A program made the position numbers and the translations under genes. Of a DNA stretch of 52,554 bases, positions 1 to 8,326 are shown piece by piece. The notes under the pieces are model-generated. The model was not told the DNA's origin. It did not search any database and was given only the letters and a program-made list of their open reading frames with translations. How positions within the stretch are numbered: the first letter of the stretch is position 1; the number at the start of each line of letters is the position of its first letter. The stretch is from Paucidesulfovibrio sp036541255 (lineage in GTDB: Bacteria > Desulfobacterota > Desulfovibrionia > Desulfovibrionales > Desulfovibrionaceae). The stretch covers positions 1 to 52,554 of the forward strand of contig JAZHDD010000054.1 of assembly GCA_036541255.1 (NCBI GenBank). Reading direction: 5' to 3'.

Positions 1-2
1 AT

Positions 3-587
3 GGGAAGCTGTTTTCCCGTTATCTGTCGGGGCGAGTGGATCTGCGGCAGGTGGAAGCGGAGTGGGCCAAGCAAATCGAGCACGTCATGGACCTGGGCGT
101 CAAGCCCACGCACCTGGACAGCGAAAAGCACATCCATGCCTGGCCCGGCCTCATGGCCGTGGCCGGCAGACTAGCCGAACGTTACAGGATCGGCTGGGTG
201 CGGCGCCCCAGGGAGTGCGCCCAGACATTGCGTCTGGACAAGGGCGCGTTGCGCACGACGTTCCTGAACATGTGTTCACTTTTCCAGCGCAAGCCGCATA
301 ACGTGGATTGGCCGGACAAGGTTTGGGGTATCGCGGATCAGGGCGAACGTCTCTTGCCCGAATTGTTTCGAAAATATATGACCGGTGGCGGCGACGTGGT
401 TGAAATCGTCTGTCATCCGGGTGATTCCCGCGAGGGCGATCCGGGTCTGCCCGAGGATTTCGGGAAAATGCGTATCAGCGGACAATGGGCCGCCGAGTTC
501 GAGCGGTTGTCCGATCCGGCTTGGCTGGACGTAATGCGCGAACTGGGAGCGAATCTGGTCCATTACGGACAGATTCCACCCCGATGA
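3..587 (+). CDS. ChbG/HpnK-family carbohydrate deacetylase (5' end cut off)
   Basis: This is the C-terminal part of a YdjC/ChbG-like polysaccharide deacetylase, a metal-dependent enzyme that removes N-acetyl groups from amino-sugar glycans or lipids. The reading frame is open to the window edge, so the N-terminus is outside; the GTG at 36 is internal. The family signature PTHLDSEKHIHAWPGL, carrying the metal/catalytic Asp and His residues, is intact, and a later VEIVCHPG motif supplies another conserved His. It lies 16 bp upstream of a dolichol-phosphate-mannose-type glycosyltransferase, so the two probably act in one glycolipid or cell-surface glycan pathway. The substrate cannot be told from sequence. 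Confidence 0.85.
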   Translation, partial: GKLFSRYLSGRVDLRQVEAEWAKQIEHVMDLGVKPTHLDSEKHIHAWPGLMAVAGRLAERYRIGWVRRPRECAQTLRLDKGALRTTFLNMCSLFQRKPHNVDWPDKVWGIADQGERLLPELFRKYMTGGGDVVEIVCHPGDSREGDPGLPEDFGKMRISGQWAAEFERLSDPAWLDVMRELGANLVHYGQIPPR

Positions 588-603
588 ACGCCAGGAGGCG
601 CAG

Positions 604-1578
604 TTGAGCAAAGAGATCGAAGTCAGCATTGTCACCCCCATGCACAACGAGGAATTGTGCGTGCGGGAATTTCATACGCGCATCAGCGCGGCCATGCGCG
701 GCATGGGCGTGGAGCACGAGATCGTGCTGGTCAATGACGGTTCCACGGATTCCACTCCGGAGATCATCCGCGAGCTGGCCGCAGAGGACCCTAACCTGCG
801 CGGCGTGTTCCTGGCCCGCAACCGGGGGCAATGCACTGCCATTTACGCGGGCATCCAGAACTGCCGAGGCAAGTACGTGGTCATCATGGACGGCGACTTG
901 CAGCACAAGCCTGAAGAAGTACCCTCGCTGATCGAAAAGATTCGCGAAGGCTGGGATCTTGTGTCAGGCCGCCGCACGGAACGAAGCGAAAGCCTGCTTT
1001 TGCGGCGTATCCCCAGCCGTGTGGCCAACTGGATGTTGCGCACCTGCAGCGGGTGCGAGGTGCGGGACATGGGCGGGCTTTCCGTGCTCAAGGGCGATCT
1101 GGCGCGTTCCCTGCGCCTGCGCGAGGGGCACCATCGGATCATACCGGCCATGATCCACCGTTTGGGCGGGGCCGTCACCGAAGTGCCCACCACGGCCCCG
1201 CCGCGCTTTGCGGGCAAAAGCCACTACGGCATCGGCCGCAGCGTGGACGTGCTCTTCGACATCGTCATGCTTTGGTTTCAGAACTCGTTCAAGCAGCGTC
1301 CGCTGTACCTCTTCGGACGCATCGCGCTGCTGCTGTTCCTGGTGGCCTCGGTGATCATGGCCTGGCTCCTGGCGGATAAAATTTTTTTCGGCGAACACAT
1401 GGGCACTCGTCCGCCCTTTTTGGGGGCCATTCTGCTGTACATCGCCTCCATGGGCTTCATGTCCACGGGCTTTATCCTGGAGGCCCTGAGCGATACTCTG
1501 GATACGGTACTGGACCGCAAAAGCTATGTGGTCCGGGAGATCGTTGGACAGGAGCGGGAAGGCAAGGATAGTCAATGA
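604..1578 (+). CDS. Family 2 glycosyltransferase, DPM1/GtrB type with C-terminal membrane helices
   Basis: A 324-residue GT-A glycosyltransferase. The N-terminal domain (about 1-230) shows the nucleotide-sugar signatures LVNDGSTD and IMDGDLQHKPEE; two hydrophobic segments follow at about 236-263 and 272-296. This is the layout of polyisoprenyl-phosphate glycosyltransferases (GtrB/ArnC-like), which load a sugar onto a lipid carrier at the cytoplasmic face of the membrane. The start is a TTG preceded by AGGAGG, chosen because no in-frame ATG gives a complete domain. The last bases overlap nadE in an ATGA, implying translational coupling. Donor sugar and acceptor are unknown; the upstream deacetylase suggests an amino-sugar. 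Confidence 0.9.
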   Translation: MSKEIEVSIVTPMHNEELCVREFHTRISAAMRGMGVEHEIVLVNDGSTDSTPEIIRELAAEDPNLRGVFLARNRGQCTAIYAGIQNCRGKYVVIMDGDLQHKPEEVPSLIEKIREGWDLVSGRRTERSESLLLRRIPSRVANWMLRTCSGCEVRDMGGLSVLKGDLARSLRLREGHHRIIPAMIHRLGGAVTEVPTTAPPRFAGKSHYGIGRSVDVLFDIVMLWFQNSFKQRPLYLFGRIALLLFLVASVIMAWLLADKIFFGEHMGTRPPFLGAILLYIASMGFMSTGFILEALSDTLDTVLDRKSYVVREIVGQEREGKDSQ

Positions 1579-3239
1579 AAATAGGACTGTTGCAGGTCAA
1601 TCCCGTTGTCGGGGATCTGGACGGCAATGCCGATCGTCTGGCGCATGCCGTGGAGCAGGCCAAGGCGCAGGGCGCGCAGATTTGCGTGGCCCCGGAAATG
1701 GCCCTGCTGGGTTATCCTCCCCGCGATCTGCTGCTGTATCCCGAGGTGGTGCGCCGCTCGCAGCGCGTCATGCACGGTCTGGCCGAGCGTCTGGACAGCC
1801 TTCCGCCGTTGTTGGTGGGCGGTCCTGAAGCCAATCTCTCCGGTGTGGGCAAGCCCGTTTACAACTCAGCGTATCTGCTCATGGACGGGGCCATTGTGCG
1901 CACATTCCGCAAGACCTTGCTGCCCACCTACGACGTTTTTGACGAGGCTCGCTATTTCGAGTCTGCGGAAAGCTGCGTGGGCGGTTCTCATCCGCGCAAC
2001 ATGTTTCGCTTCATGGAACGGACCATCGGCGTGACCATCTGCGAGGACGCCTGGAACGACAAGGATTTCCATCCGCTGTGCACCTACCGTCAGGACCCTG
2101 TGGAGAATCTGTCGCGTGAACGCCTCAGCGTGCTGATCAATCTTTCGGCTTCGCCGTTTCATGTGGGCAAGCAGGCCCTGCGCACCAGCATGCTCGGCGC
2201 TGTGGCCCAAAAGCACGGCTATCCCGTTGTCTACGTCAATCAGGTGGGCGGCAACGACGATCTGGTCTTTGATGGCCGAAGCATGGTCCTGGGGCCGAAC
2301 GGCAAAGTGTTTGCCCGCGCCAGGGGTTTTGCGGAGCAGGTGCTGGTAGTTGACATGGGCGGCGGTAGCGGCCTGATCGAAGAAGATGATTTTCAGGCCG
2401 AAGCGGAAACGTATCAGGCATTGGTTTTGGGCCTGCGGGACTATCTGCATAAAAGCGGATTCAGCAAGGCCGTGCTGGGCCTTTCCGGCGGCGTGGATTC
2501 GGCCCTGACTGCATTTCTGGCCGTGCAGGCCCTGGGCGCGGAAAACGTCACGGGCGTACTCATGCCCTCGCCCCATTCCAGCAAAGGCAGTGTGGATGAT
2601 TCTCTGGAGCTTGCCCGCCGCCTGGGCATCCGTACTCACATTCTGCCTATTGAAAAGCTCATGCAGGTCATGCAGGAAACCCTGGCCGAGCCGTTTGCCG
2701 GGCTTGCGCCGGACGTCACCGAAGAAAATATCCAGGCGCGTTTGCGGGGCAATCTGCTCATGGCCATGTCCAACAAGACCGGAGCCATGCTCCTGGCCAC
2801 GGGCAACAAGAGTGAAATTTCCGTGGGCTATTGCACCATCTACGGCGACATGGCCGGAGGGTTCGCACCCATATCGGACCTGCCCAAGACCGGAGTCTAT
2901 GCGCTGTGCCGCTGGGTCAACGAACACCATGGCAATCCCATTCCGTTGGAAATTCTGGACAAGGCCCCTTCGGCTGAATTGCGCCCGGACCAGACCGACC
3001 AGGACAGTCTGCCGGACTACGCCACTCTGGACGCCATTCTGGAATTGCACGTGGAACAGCGTCTGGCCGGAAAGGATATCGTGGGCAAGGGCTTTGCGCC
3101 CGAAGTGGTGGAGCGCGTACTGGGATTGGTCAAGGGCGCGGAATTCAAACGGCGTCAGCCCGTACCGGGCGTGAAGCTGCGGGCCCGGTCATTTGGCTCG
3201 GGCTGGCGTATGCCCGTGGCCTGCAAGCGCGCCATGTAA
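1575..3239 (+). CDS. nadE: Glutamine-dependent NAD+ synthetase
   Basis: A 554-residue two-domain enzyme for the last step of NAD synthesis, amidating deamido-NAD with ammonia from glutamine. The N-terminal nitrilase-type amidase (about 1-260) shows the Glu-Lys-Cys catalytic set in APEMALLGYPPRDLL, FRKTLLPTYDVF and GVTICEDAW. The C-terminal synthetase has the ATP PP-loop LGLSGGVDSALTAFL, then VGYCTIYGDMAGGFAPISD and AELRPDQTDQDSLPDY. Length and order match the glutamine-using class. It overlaps the upstream glycosyltransferase by 4 bp, so its translation is probably coupled to it, although the two functions are unrelated. The ATG at 1575 is the only sensible start. Confidence 0.97.
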   Translation: MKIGLLQVNPVVGDLDGNADRLAHAVEQAKAQGAQICVAPEMALLGYPPRDLLLYPEVVRRSQRVMHGLAERLDSLPPLLVGGPEANLSGVGKPVYNSAYLLMDGAIVRTFRKTLLPTYDVFDEARYFESAESCVGGSHPRNMFRFMERTIGVTICEDAWNDKDFHPLCTYRQDPVENLSRERLSVLINLSASPFHVGKQALRTSMLGAVAQKHGYPVVYVNQVGGNDDLVFDGRSMVLGPNGKVFARARGFAEQVLVVDMGGGSGLIEEDDFQAEAETYQALVLGLRDYLHKSGFSKAVLGLSGGVDSALTAFLAVQALGAENVTGVLMPSPHSSKGSVDDSLELARRLGIRTHILPIEKLMQVMQETLAEPFAGLAPDVTEENIQARLRGNLLMAMSNKTGAMLLATGNKSEISVGYCTIYGDMAGGFAPISDLPKTGVYALCRWVNEHHGNPIPLEILDKAPSAELRPDQTDQDSLPDYATLDAILELHVEQRLAGKDIVGKGFAPEVVERVLGLVKGAEFKRRQPVPGVKLRARSFGSGWRMPVACKRAM

Positions 3240-3252
3240 CCCTGCGAAAAAA

Positions 3253-3278
3253 GGGCAGGAAGCCAAAACTTCCTGCCC
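3253..3278 (-). terminator. Terminator for the YeeE/YedE pair
   Basis: A perfect 10-bp hairpin (GGGCAGGAAG with its complement, 6-nt loop). On the minus strand it is followed by a run of six T, so it serves the leftward transporter genes; on the plus strand there is no T tract after the stem, so it is a weaker stop for nadE. Confidence 0.8.
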
Positions 3279-3305
3279 ATGGTTGCGATGTTTTCAAGGT
3301 TGCGC

Positions 3306-3830
3306 CTAAAGGCCTTTGCGCTCGAAAAAGCGGAAGAGCCACAGGAAGCAGGCGACCAGAACAAGGATCACGATCCAGTGGTTCACGCCCAGCAGGCCCG
3401 GCAGGGTCAGCTTGCCGTAGTCGCCCAGGGAAAGAACACTGCTTTTGATGGTCGGATACAGTTCGGCATACAGGGCCGCACCGCACCAACCGCCCAGAAT
3501 GCCCCAGAAGGCGTCATAGCGTCCTTCTCCCAGGGCCCCCCAGGATGTTCCCGGGCAATAGCCCAACAGAGCCCATCCAAGGCCGAAAAGCAGTCCTCCG
3601 ATGATCTGTCCGCCCAGGGACGTGCCTTTGATGCTCAGCTTGACAAGTTCAAGATCGTTGAGCAGATAAAGGCCGACCATGGCGACAAGAATGGCGGAAA
3701 GCATGAATTTGAGAATGGTCATATCCTTCAGGCGCAGCGCGCCGAGCTGCTTGTCGTAGCGCAGCACGCGGGCCTTCTGGAGCAGAACGCCGAAAAGCAG
3801 GCCGGTGACGAGTCCATAGACGAGTGGCAT
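3306..3830 (-). CDS. YeeE/YedE-family membrane transporter, second half
   Basis: A 174-residue integral membrane protein with four or so hydrophobic helices. It carries the conserved LGYCPGTSWGALGEGR motif, whose cysteine corresponds to one of the channel cysteines of thiosulfate transporter TsuA. Proteins of this half-size work in pairs (called PmpA/PmpB in some organisms), together equalling one full-length YeeE. It starts 3 bp after the other half, with a GGGGAGGTAG ribosome site. Transport of a reduced sulfur species such as thiosulfate or a sulfane sulfur donor is likely but not shown by the sequence. Confidence 0.85.
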   Translation of the reverse strand: MPLVYGLVTGLLFGVLLQKARVLRYDKQLGALRLKDMTILKFMLSAILVAMVGLYLLNDLELVKLSIKGTSLGGQIIGGLLFGLGWALLGYCPGTSWGALGEGRYDAFWGILGGWCGAALYAELYPTIKSSVLSLGDYGKLTLPGLLGVNHWIVILVLVACFLWLFRFFERKGL

Positions 3831-3833
3831 GGC

Positions 3834-4361
3834 CTACCTCCCCTTGTAGAGAATACGGGCGACAACAAGCCCGCCGATGAAGAACATGGCCAGGGCGAGA
3901 TAGCCGCTGACAGCCAGTTGCGCCAGCCCGGAAAGGCCGTGTCCGCTCGGACAGCCCCCGGCCATGCGCGCTCCGAAAAGGGCTATGCCGCCGCCGACAA
4001 AGGCGGTCAGGCCGCGCAGCATGGGGCTGGGTCCGAACCGTTCGCGCCAGGAATCGGGAACGGGCGTCCAGCGGAAACTGCCTGAAGTCAGGGACGAGAG
4101 CAACGAACCCAGGAAGATGCCGAAGACGAACATCCATTGCCAGTCGAGACCGGCTGCCTTTTCAAACTCCTTTGCGTAATACGCGAGCCCTTGGACATGT
4201 TCCGGCGCAAAGGTTTGCTCAATGAGCCCGGCGGTGCGGACAAACGATGTGGATGCCCCGAAATGGTGGCCTGCCACAAGCACGGAAAGGACCATGAGAA
4301 CGCCAGTCAACGCACCGGCCACATAGGGATTCCAGGATGTGGAATCGTCTTTCTCAAGCAT
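3834..4361 (-). CDS. YeeE/YedE-family membrane transporter, first half
   Basis: A 175-residue membrane protein, promoter-proximal member of the pair. Near residues 130-150 it has FGARMAGGCPSGHGLSGLAQ, the hallmark YeeE/TsuA motif with the conserved cysteine; hydrophobic helices flank it. With its downstream partner it would form a complete sulfur-compound channel in the inner membrane. The soluble stretch between the first helix and the second (about 40-70) is polar and could be periplasmic. No rhodanese or TusA gene is adjacent, so the substrate is open. Confidence 0.85.
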   Translation of the reverse strand: MLEKDDSTSWNPYVAGALTGVLMVLSVLVAGHHFGASTSFVRTAGLIEQTFAPEHVQGLAYYAKEFEKAAGLDWQWMFVFGIFLGSLLSSLTSGSFRWTPVPDSWRERFGPSPMLRGLTAFVGGGIALFGARMAGGCPSGHGLSGLAQLAVSGYLALAMFFIGGLVVARILYKGR

Positions 4362-4449
4362 GTGTTTCCCCCTTGCTCGGGTTGATTCAAAAAAGAAGAC
4401 AACTCACAAAATAACCGGGCGCTGATAAAAGTCAACGCATGGTGAAAGA

Positions 4450-5880
4450 ATGCAGATTCGTGGTCATGATACGGCAAGTGCCGGAAGCAACGGGGAAGAG
4501 AAGCTGTCGGCCTGGAAAGGGCCCGGGAGCTACGGACAGGTATTGTCCGTGGGGTGGCCGCTGGTTTTCAGCATGATTTCTAATACGGTCATGCAGTTCA
4601 CCGACCGTATCTTCCTCGGGAACTACTCTCTCGAAGCTCTTGCCGCGGTGTTGCCGGCAGGCATCGCGAGCTTCTTGTTCATGTCCTTTTTCATGGGCGT
4701 GGGGGAATATGTCAGCGTGTTTGTCGCCCAATACACGGGCGCGGGCAGACATGAACGTGTCGGCGCGGCCTTGTGGCAGGGCATCTGGTTCGCCATTCCT
4801 TCCGGGCTTGTTTTGGCCTTGCTGGCCTTTGCAGGACCCATGATTTTCAACGTGTCCGGACATCCGAGCGAAATCCGCGCACTGGAAATCGTCTATTTCC
4901 AGATCCTCAGCTGCGGTGCCGGGCTGGGTGTGCTTGGAGCCTGTCTTTCCAGCTTTTATTCGGGACGAGGCATGACCAAGGCCGTCATGGTCGTGAACAT
5001 GACCGGAGCGGCTCTGAACATTCCTCTTGATTACGCGCTGATCAACGGCTGGGGACCGTTTCCCGAGATGGGCATTGCCGGTGCCGGGCTGGCCACGGTG
5101 ACGGGGTCCGGCGTGATCGTCCTGTTGTTGTCGTTGCTCATCTTCCGCCGGGAGAATGAAGAGTCGTTCAAGGTCCGCAGCGCCTGGCATTTTGATTTCA
5201 AGCTCTTCCGCAGTCTGATGCGTTTCGGTCTGCCGGGCGGGTTTCAGTTCTTTATCGACATGTTTGCGGTGACGTTTTTCGTTTTCATGGCGGGGCGTTT
5301 GGGGACGACGGAACTGGCCGCGACCAATATCGTGATCTCGCTTGATCTTGTGGCTTTTTTGCCCTGTGTGGGCTTTTCCATTGCCGCCAGTGTGCTTGTG
5401 GGGCAATCCATCGGCGCGGGCAAGCCGGAGCTTGGTGTGCTGGTCACGCGCCGTGCCCTGCATCTGGCCCAAATCTATATGGGAACCATGTGCGCGCTGT
5501 TTCTCCTGTTTCCCGTCCCTCTGCTGGAATTGTTCCGCACCCAGGGCATGAGCGACGCCGATTTTGCGCCCATACTGGAAATGGGCCGAATCATGCTTCG
5601 TTTCGTGGCTGCGTACAGTCTGCTGGATGCAGGCATGCTGGTGTATTCGGGAGCGCTCAAGGGGGCCGGAGACAGCCGCTACGTCATGTGGACGCTGGCC
5701 TTTTCCTCTGTAAGCTTCATGGTTTTGCCGCTTTGGGTCTTGGTGAACTGGCTTGACGCAAGCTATGTGCACCTCTGGATGATGCTGACACTCTACGCCT
5801 GCATTCTCTGTTTTGTTTTCCGCCGGAGGTTCCAGGGCGGGAAATGGCGCTCCATGAGCGTGATAGAAAAGACGCCGTAG
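4450..5880 (+). CDS. MATE-family efflux transporter
   Basis: A 476-residue protein with twelve hydrophobic segments and the internal twofold symmetry of MATE (MatE x2) exporters. Recognisable elements are WPLVFSMISNTVMQFTDRIF at the start of helix 1, a conserved GVGEYVSVFVAQYTGAG loop, and GFSIAASVLVGQSIGAGKPE in the second half. Such proteins export cationic drugs, dyes or metabolites by Na+ or H+ antiport. It diverges from the YeeE pair across an 88-bp spacer that must hold both promoters. No regulator is adjacent. Confidence 0.92.
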   Translation: MQIRGHDTASAGSNGEEKLSAWKGPGSYGQVLSVGWPLVFSMISNTVMQFTDRIFLGNYSLEALAAVLPAGIASFLFMSFFMGVGEYVSVFVAQYTGAGRHERVGAALWQGIWFAIPSGLVLALLAFAGPMIFNVSGHPSEIRALEIVYFQILSCGAGLGVLGACLSSFYSGRGMTKAVMVVNMTGAALNIPLDYALINGWGPFPEMGIAGAGLATVTGSGVIVLLLSLLIFRRENEESFKVRSAWHFDFKLFRSLMRFGLPGGFQFFIDMFAVTFFVFMAGRLGTTELAATNIVISLDLVAFLPCVGFSIAASVLVGQSIGAGKPELGVLVTRRALHLAQIYMGTMCALFLLFPVPLLELFRTQGMSDADFAPILEMGRIMLRFVAAYSLLDAGMLVYSGALKGAGDSRYVMWTLAFSSVSFMVLPLWVLVNWLDASYVHLWMMLTLYACILCFVFRRRFQGGKWRSMSVIEKTP

Positions 5881-5931
5881 GAAACCCGCACCCCACCTTG
5901 ACAGGGTTTTGCGATCAGGTAGGAAGTAAGA

Positions 5932-6696
5932 ATGCCTACGGATCGATATCGACTAGAAGAGTCGATGGTGTCGCTGGTTCCTGCCGGACCCGCCGTGGTG
6001 CTCCTTTCCGGAGGAGTACGAAGTTCCGTGGTTGCGGCAGCGGCAAAAAAGGCCCTTGGAAACAGGGTCGTTGCCGTGACCGTGCGCAGCGAGATCACCG
6101 ATGATCATGATTACGGATGGGCCGTGAAGGTCGCCCAAGGGCTGGATTTGGAGCATCGGACCGTTCGCGTGAACATGCTGTCTGACCCGGCTATTCACGT
6201 CAATGGAGCGGATCGCTGCTACCGTTGCCGCCGGGGAGCGCTTATCGCTACGTACGGCGTTGTTCAGGGGCGCCTGCTGGAAGGCGGCACAGCCGAAGAC
6301 AAACATATCCCGGGTGTTCATGCCCTGGAGGAACAGCAGGTGCTTTCCCCGCTGCGCCTGTGCGGTTTGAGCAATGCGGAAAGCCGGTTGCTGGCCAAAA
6401 ATTATGGCCTGCCCAATGCGGACCGGCTTTCGCGGCGTTGCTTGGCGACGCGTTTTGCAGAGCGTTTTCCTCTGGATGCGGACCGCCTGCAAAAGGTGGC
6501 ATCCCTGGAGGCCGTGCTGCGGAATCTGGACCTGCCCGAGGCCCGTATCCACATTGGTGATCTGAAGGTAATCGTGGAAATACCGCATGGTTGCGGTCAT
6601 CAGCTTGAGCATGGGCATGACGGGATCATGCAGGCGATCAGGGAAGCGGGCCTGCCTTTTTCCGGGTATGCCTTTCGGCATGATTCCCACGAATAG
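5932..6696 (+). CDS. LarE-like PP-loop protein (sulfur-transferase family), altered PP-loop
   Basis: A 254-residue member of the LarE/ExsB-like PP-loop family. LarE adenylates the pyridinium dinucleotide precursor of the nickel-pincer nucleotide and donates a cysteine sulfur to it. Visible family features are the PP-loop SGGVRSS (26-32), DRCYRCRR with Cys96 and Cys99, RRCLATRF with Cys170 at the place of the sacrificial or cluster-binding cysteine, and a late HGCGH (Cys221). The usual PP-loop is SGGVDSS; Arg30 replaces the conserved Asp. No larA, larB or larC is adjacent. It starts 51 bp after the MATE gene with an AGGTAGGAAG ribosome site, so it may be co-transcribed. Either a divergent functional variant or one that lost adenylation. 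Confidence 0.75.
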   Translation: MPTDRYRLEESMVSLVPAGPAVVLLSGGVRSSVVAAAAKKALGNRVVAVTVRSEITDDHDYGWAVKVAQGLDLEHRTVRVNMLSDPAIHVNGADRCYRCRRGALIATYGVVQGRLLEGGTAEDKHIPGVHALEEQQVLSPLRLCGLSNAESRLLAKNYGLPNADRLSRRCLATRFAERFPLDADRLQKVASLEAVLRNLDLPEARIHIGDLKVIVEIPHGCGHQLEHGHDGIMQAIREAGLPFSGYAFRHDSHE

Positions 6697-7468
6697 CCAA
6701 GACAAATCCTTTTTCGCGTATCTGCCGCACGCGCCGTCGCCACAAGCCGCGGCGCTTTTCGTTTCCCGTCGGGGCGTTCTGGACCGACCGGATGGATTGC
6801 CGTTCCCTTTTTACCAGGTCGAAGCTCCTGCCAGAATTTATACGATGAAGACCGCGACGTTTTGATCGAGCCTCCGCATGCGTGTTGCCGATTATTGCAA
6901 AGGAAAGCCATGTTTCGGGAGGATGTCTTTGTCGGAAGGTCCAAGTCGCGACCAAAAAAATACCATTCATGGTATTGCGGTCTGTTGCTGGATCACTTTG
7001 AGATCATAATTTGAGAGAACGGATTCCCAAAGCGTCAAGTAGCATTTTAGTCAATTATTCCAGAAAGAATATGTCTGAGAAGTCTGCCTGATCCGCAGGG
7101 GAAAAGGCTTTTGCTGTTCATGTCATGATTGCATGATAAAACCGAGGGTGTTGATGGGGGCGAAGTCCATTTTGTGCACGGTCCTGCGCTGAAAGCGCAG
7201 GGAAGCGATTCTTTGAAAATGTCTTGGGGACATAATTCAGAGTCTTGCGGATCGCGGGCGCATATTCACAGCCAAAAGTGGTGCGTCTTGTGCTGCGCTG
7301 TCCCATGAGTGACAAGCATTTCTGTGCAAAGAAAGAAAAGGCTTAAAAAAATTATATTTTATTCCAGCATGTTGGCTTTTGATTTTTTGGAAGGGCGAGG
7401 CAGAGAGGCAAGAGGGGAGGACATGCGGAAATGATCTCCAGCCGCCAGGAAAGACGCTGGGAAAAGTA
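6697..7468. other. Non-coding stretch between the LarE-like gene and a glycosyltransferase
   Basis: About 770 bp with no frame that looks protein-coding. It begins with a GC hairpin that may end the LarE-like transcript, then becomes AT-richer. A perfect 7-bp stem (CCTGCGC, loop TGAAA) sits at 7183-7201, and a short palindrome TACCATTCATGGTA at about 6960-6974. Both flanking genes point towards this region, so it needs terminators rather than promoters. A small RNA is possible but nothing recognisable was found. Confidence 0.5.
6731..6759 (+). terminator. Possible terminator after the LarE-like gene
   Basis: GCGCCG pairs with CGGCGC around an imperfect inner region, followed by TTTT. The stem is interrupted and the T run is short, so this is a modest candidate. 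Confidence 0.35.
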
Positions 7469-8209
7469 TTACAGTTCTTTGTGGTCGGTGTACTGTTTTT
7501 TGAACTGTTCGAGTTGGTGAGCATAATTCGTACCCAGTCTGGAGGCCAGATACCGCGCCTCTGCCTTTGCTGCTTTCTCCATGAATCCCGAAATGTTGCG
7601 TGCCGTACTGTGGTAGGTGTGGCGCAGGGGCAACTGGTGATCCACCACCACGAGATGCCCGGCGCGATGCAGGCGCAGGCTGGTGATCACGTCCACGCCA
7701 TAGCCGTAGGGGTTGTCTTCATGGTCGATTCCGCCGCACTGGCGCAGCCTGCCCAGATGAAAGAGCGGGGCGATGCCGTCGATGCAGGCGGCGCAGCGTA
7801 TTTGCTGGCTCGCGTCCTGAATCATCTGCGGGTGATACGGGTTGCGCAGGGCCGACGGAGAGTAGGCGCCCACCGGACCGAGACGCTTTTCAATCCACTC
7901 CAACCGGGCCTCGGCACGGGAAAGCAAAGGAGGCTGGCCGCTGAAGGAGATGTCGTTATTGAGAAACCAGAGGTGGGTGTACTGTTCTTCCAGGTGTTCC
8001 ATGGTCCAGGCCAGAGCGCCGGCCCAGTAGAGGTTTTGCTCAAGGCGCTGCCAGCAGGGTTCGAACGGAAGAGGGGCCGCATTGTCCAGTACGCGGATGT
8101 CCTTTGCGCGGTCCGGATCGGCAGCCAGCAACTGGTCGCGGACCCGGCGAGTCAGGCTGGGGTCTCCGTAATGCAGCACCACGGCGCAGGCGCGAATGGA
8201 TCGAATCAT
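7469..8209 (-). CDS. Glycosyltransferase-like protein (GT2 / rhamnosyltransferase type)
   Basis: A 246-residue soluble protein resembling family 2 glycosyltransferases of the WbbL/rhamnosyltransferase kind. Signs are the N-terminal ACAVVLHYGDP strand, VLDNAAPLPF in place of the usual DNxS, and THLWFLNNDISF, where NND stands in for the metal-binding DxD. The segment YGYGVDVITSLRLHRAGH near 165-182 matches the acceptor-side helix often ending in a conserved Asp. It is a single leftward gene convergent with nothing close by and divergent from the next glycosyltransferase. Substrate unknown. Confidence 0.7.
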   Translation of the reverse strand: MIRSIRACAVVLHYGDPSLTRRVRDQLLAADPDRAKDIRVLDNAAPLPFEPCWQRLEQNLYWAGALAWTMEHLEEQYTHLWFLNNDISFSGQPPLLSRAEARLEWIEKRLGPVGAYSPSALRNPYHPQMIQDASQQIRCAACIDGIAPLFHLGRLRQCGGIDHEDNPYGYGVDVITSLRLHRAGHLVVVDHQLPLRHTYHSTARNISGFMEKAAKAEARYLASRLGTNYAHQLEQFKKQYTDHKEL

Positions 8210-8326
8210 GGCATCTGGCCTTTTTCCTTAGGGGTTGCTAAAGTTGTGACGTGACCTGGGCGGCGTGTCAATGCCGCGTTCAGCACGTTCAACCGGAGTC
8301 CGCACCAAGGCGGGCGCAGGAGTCGC

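Noticed and set aside
1866..3050. A 394-codon minus-strand frame inside nadE
   Set aside because: nadE on the plus strand has full domain support; the antisense product is low-complexity and has no family resemblance.
4432..5772. A 446-codon minus-strand frame opposite the MATE exporter
   Set aside because: Same reason: His/Gln/Arg-rich shadow of a clear membrane-protein gene.
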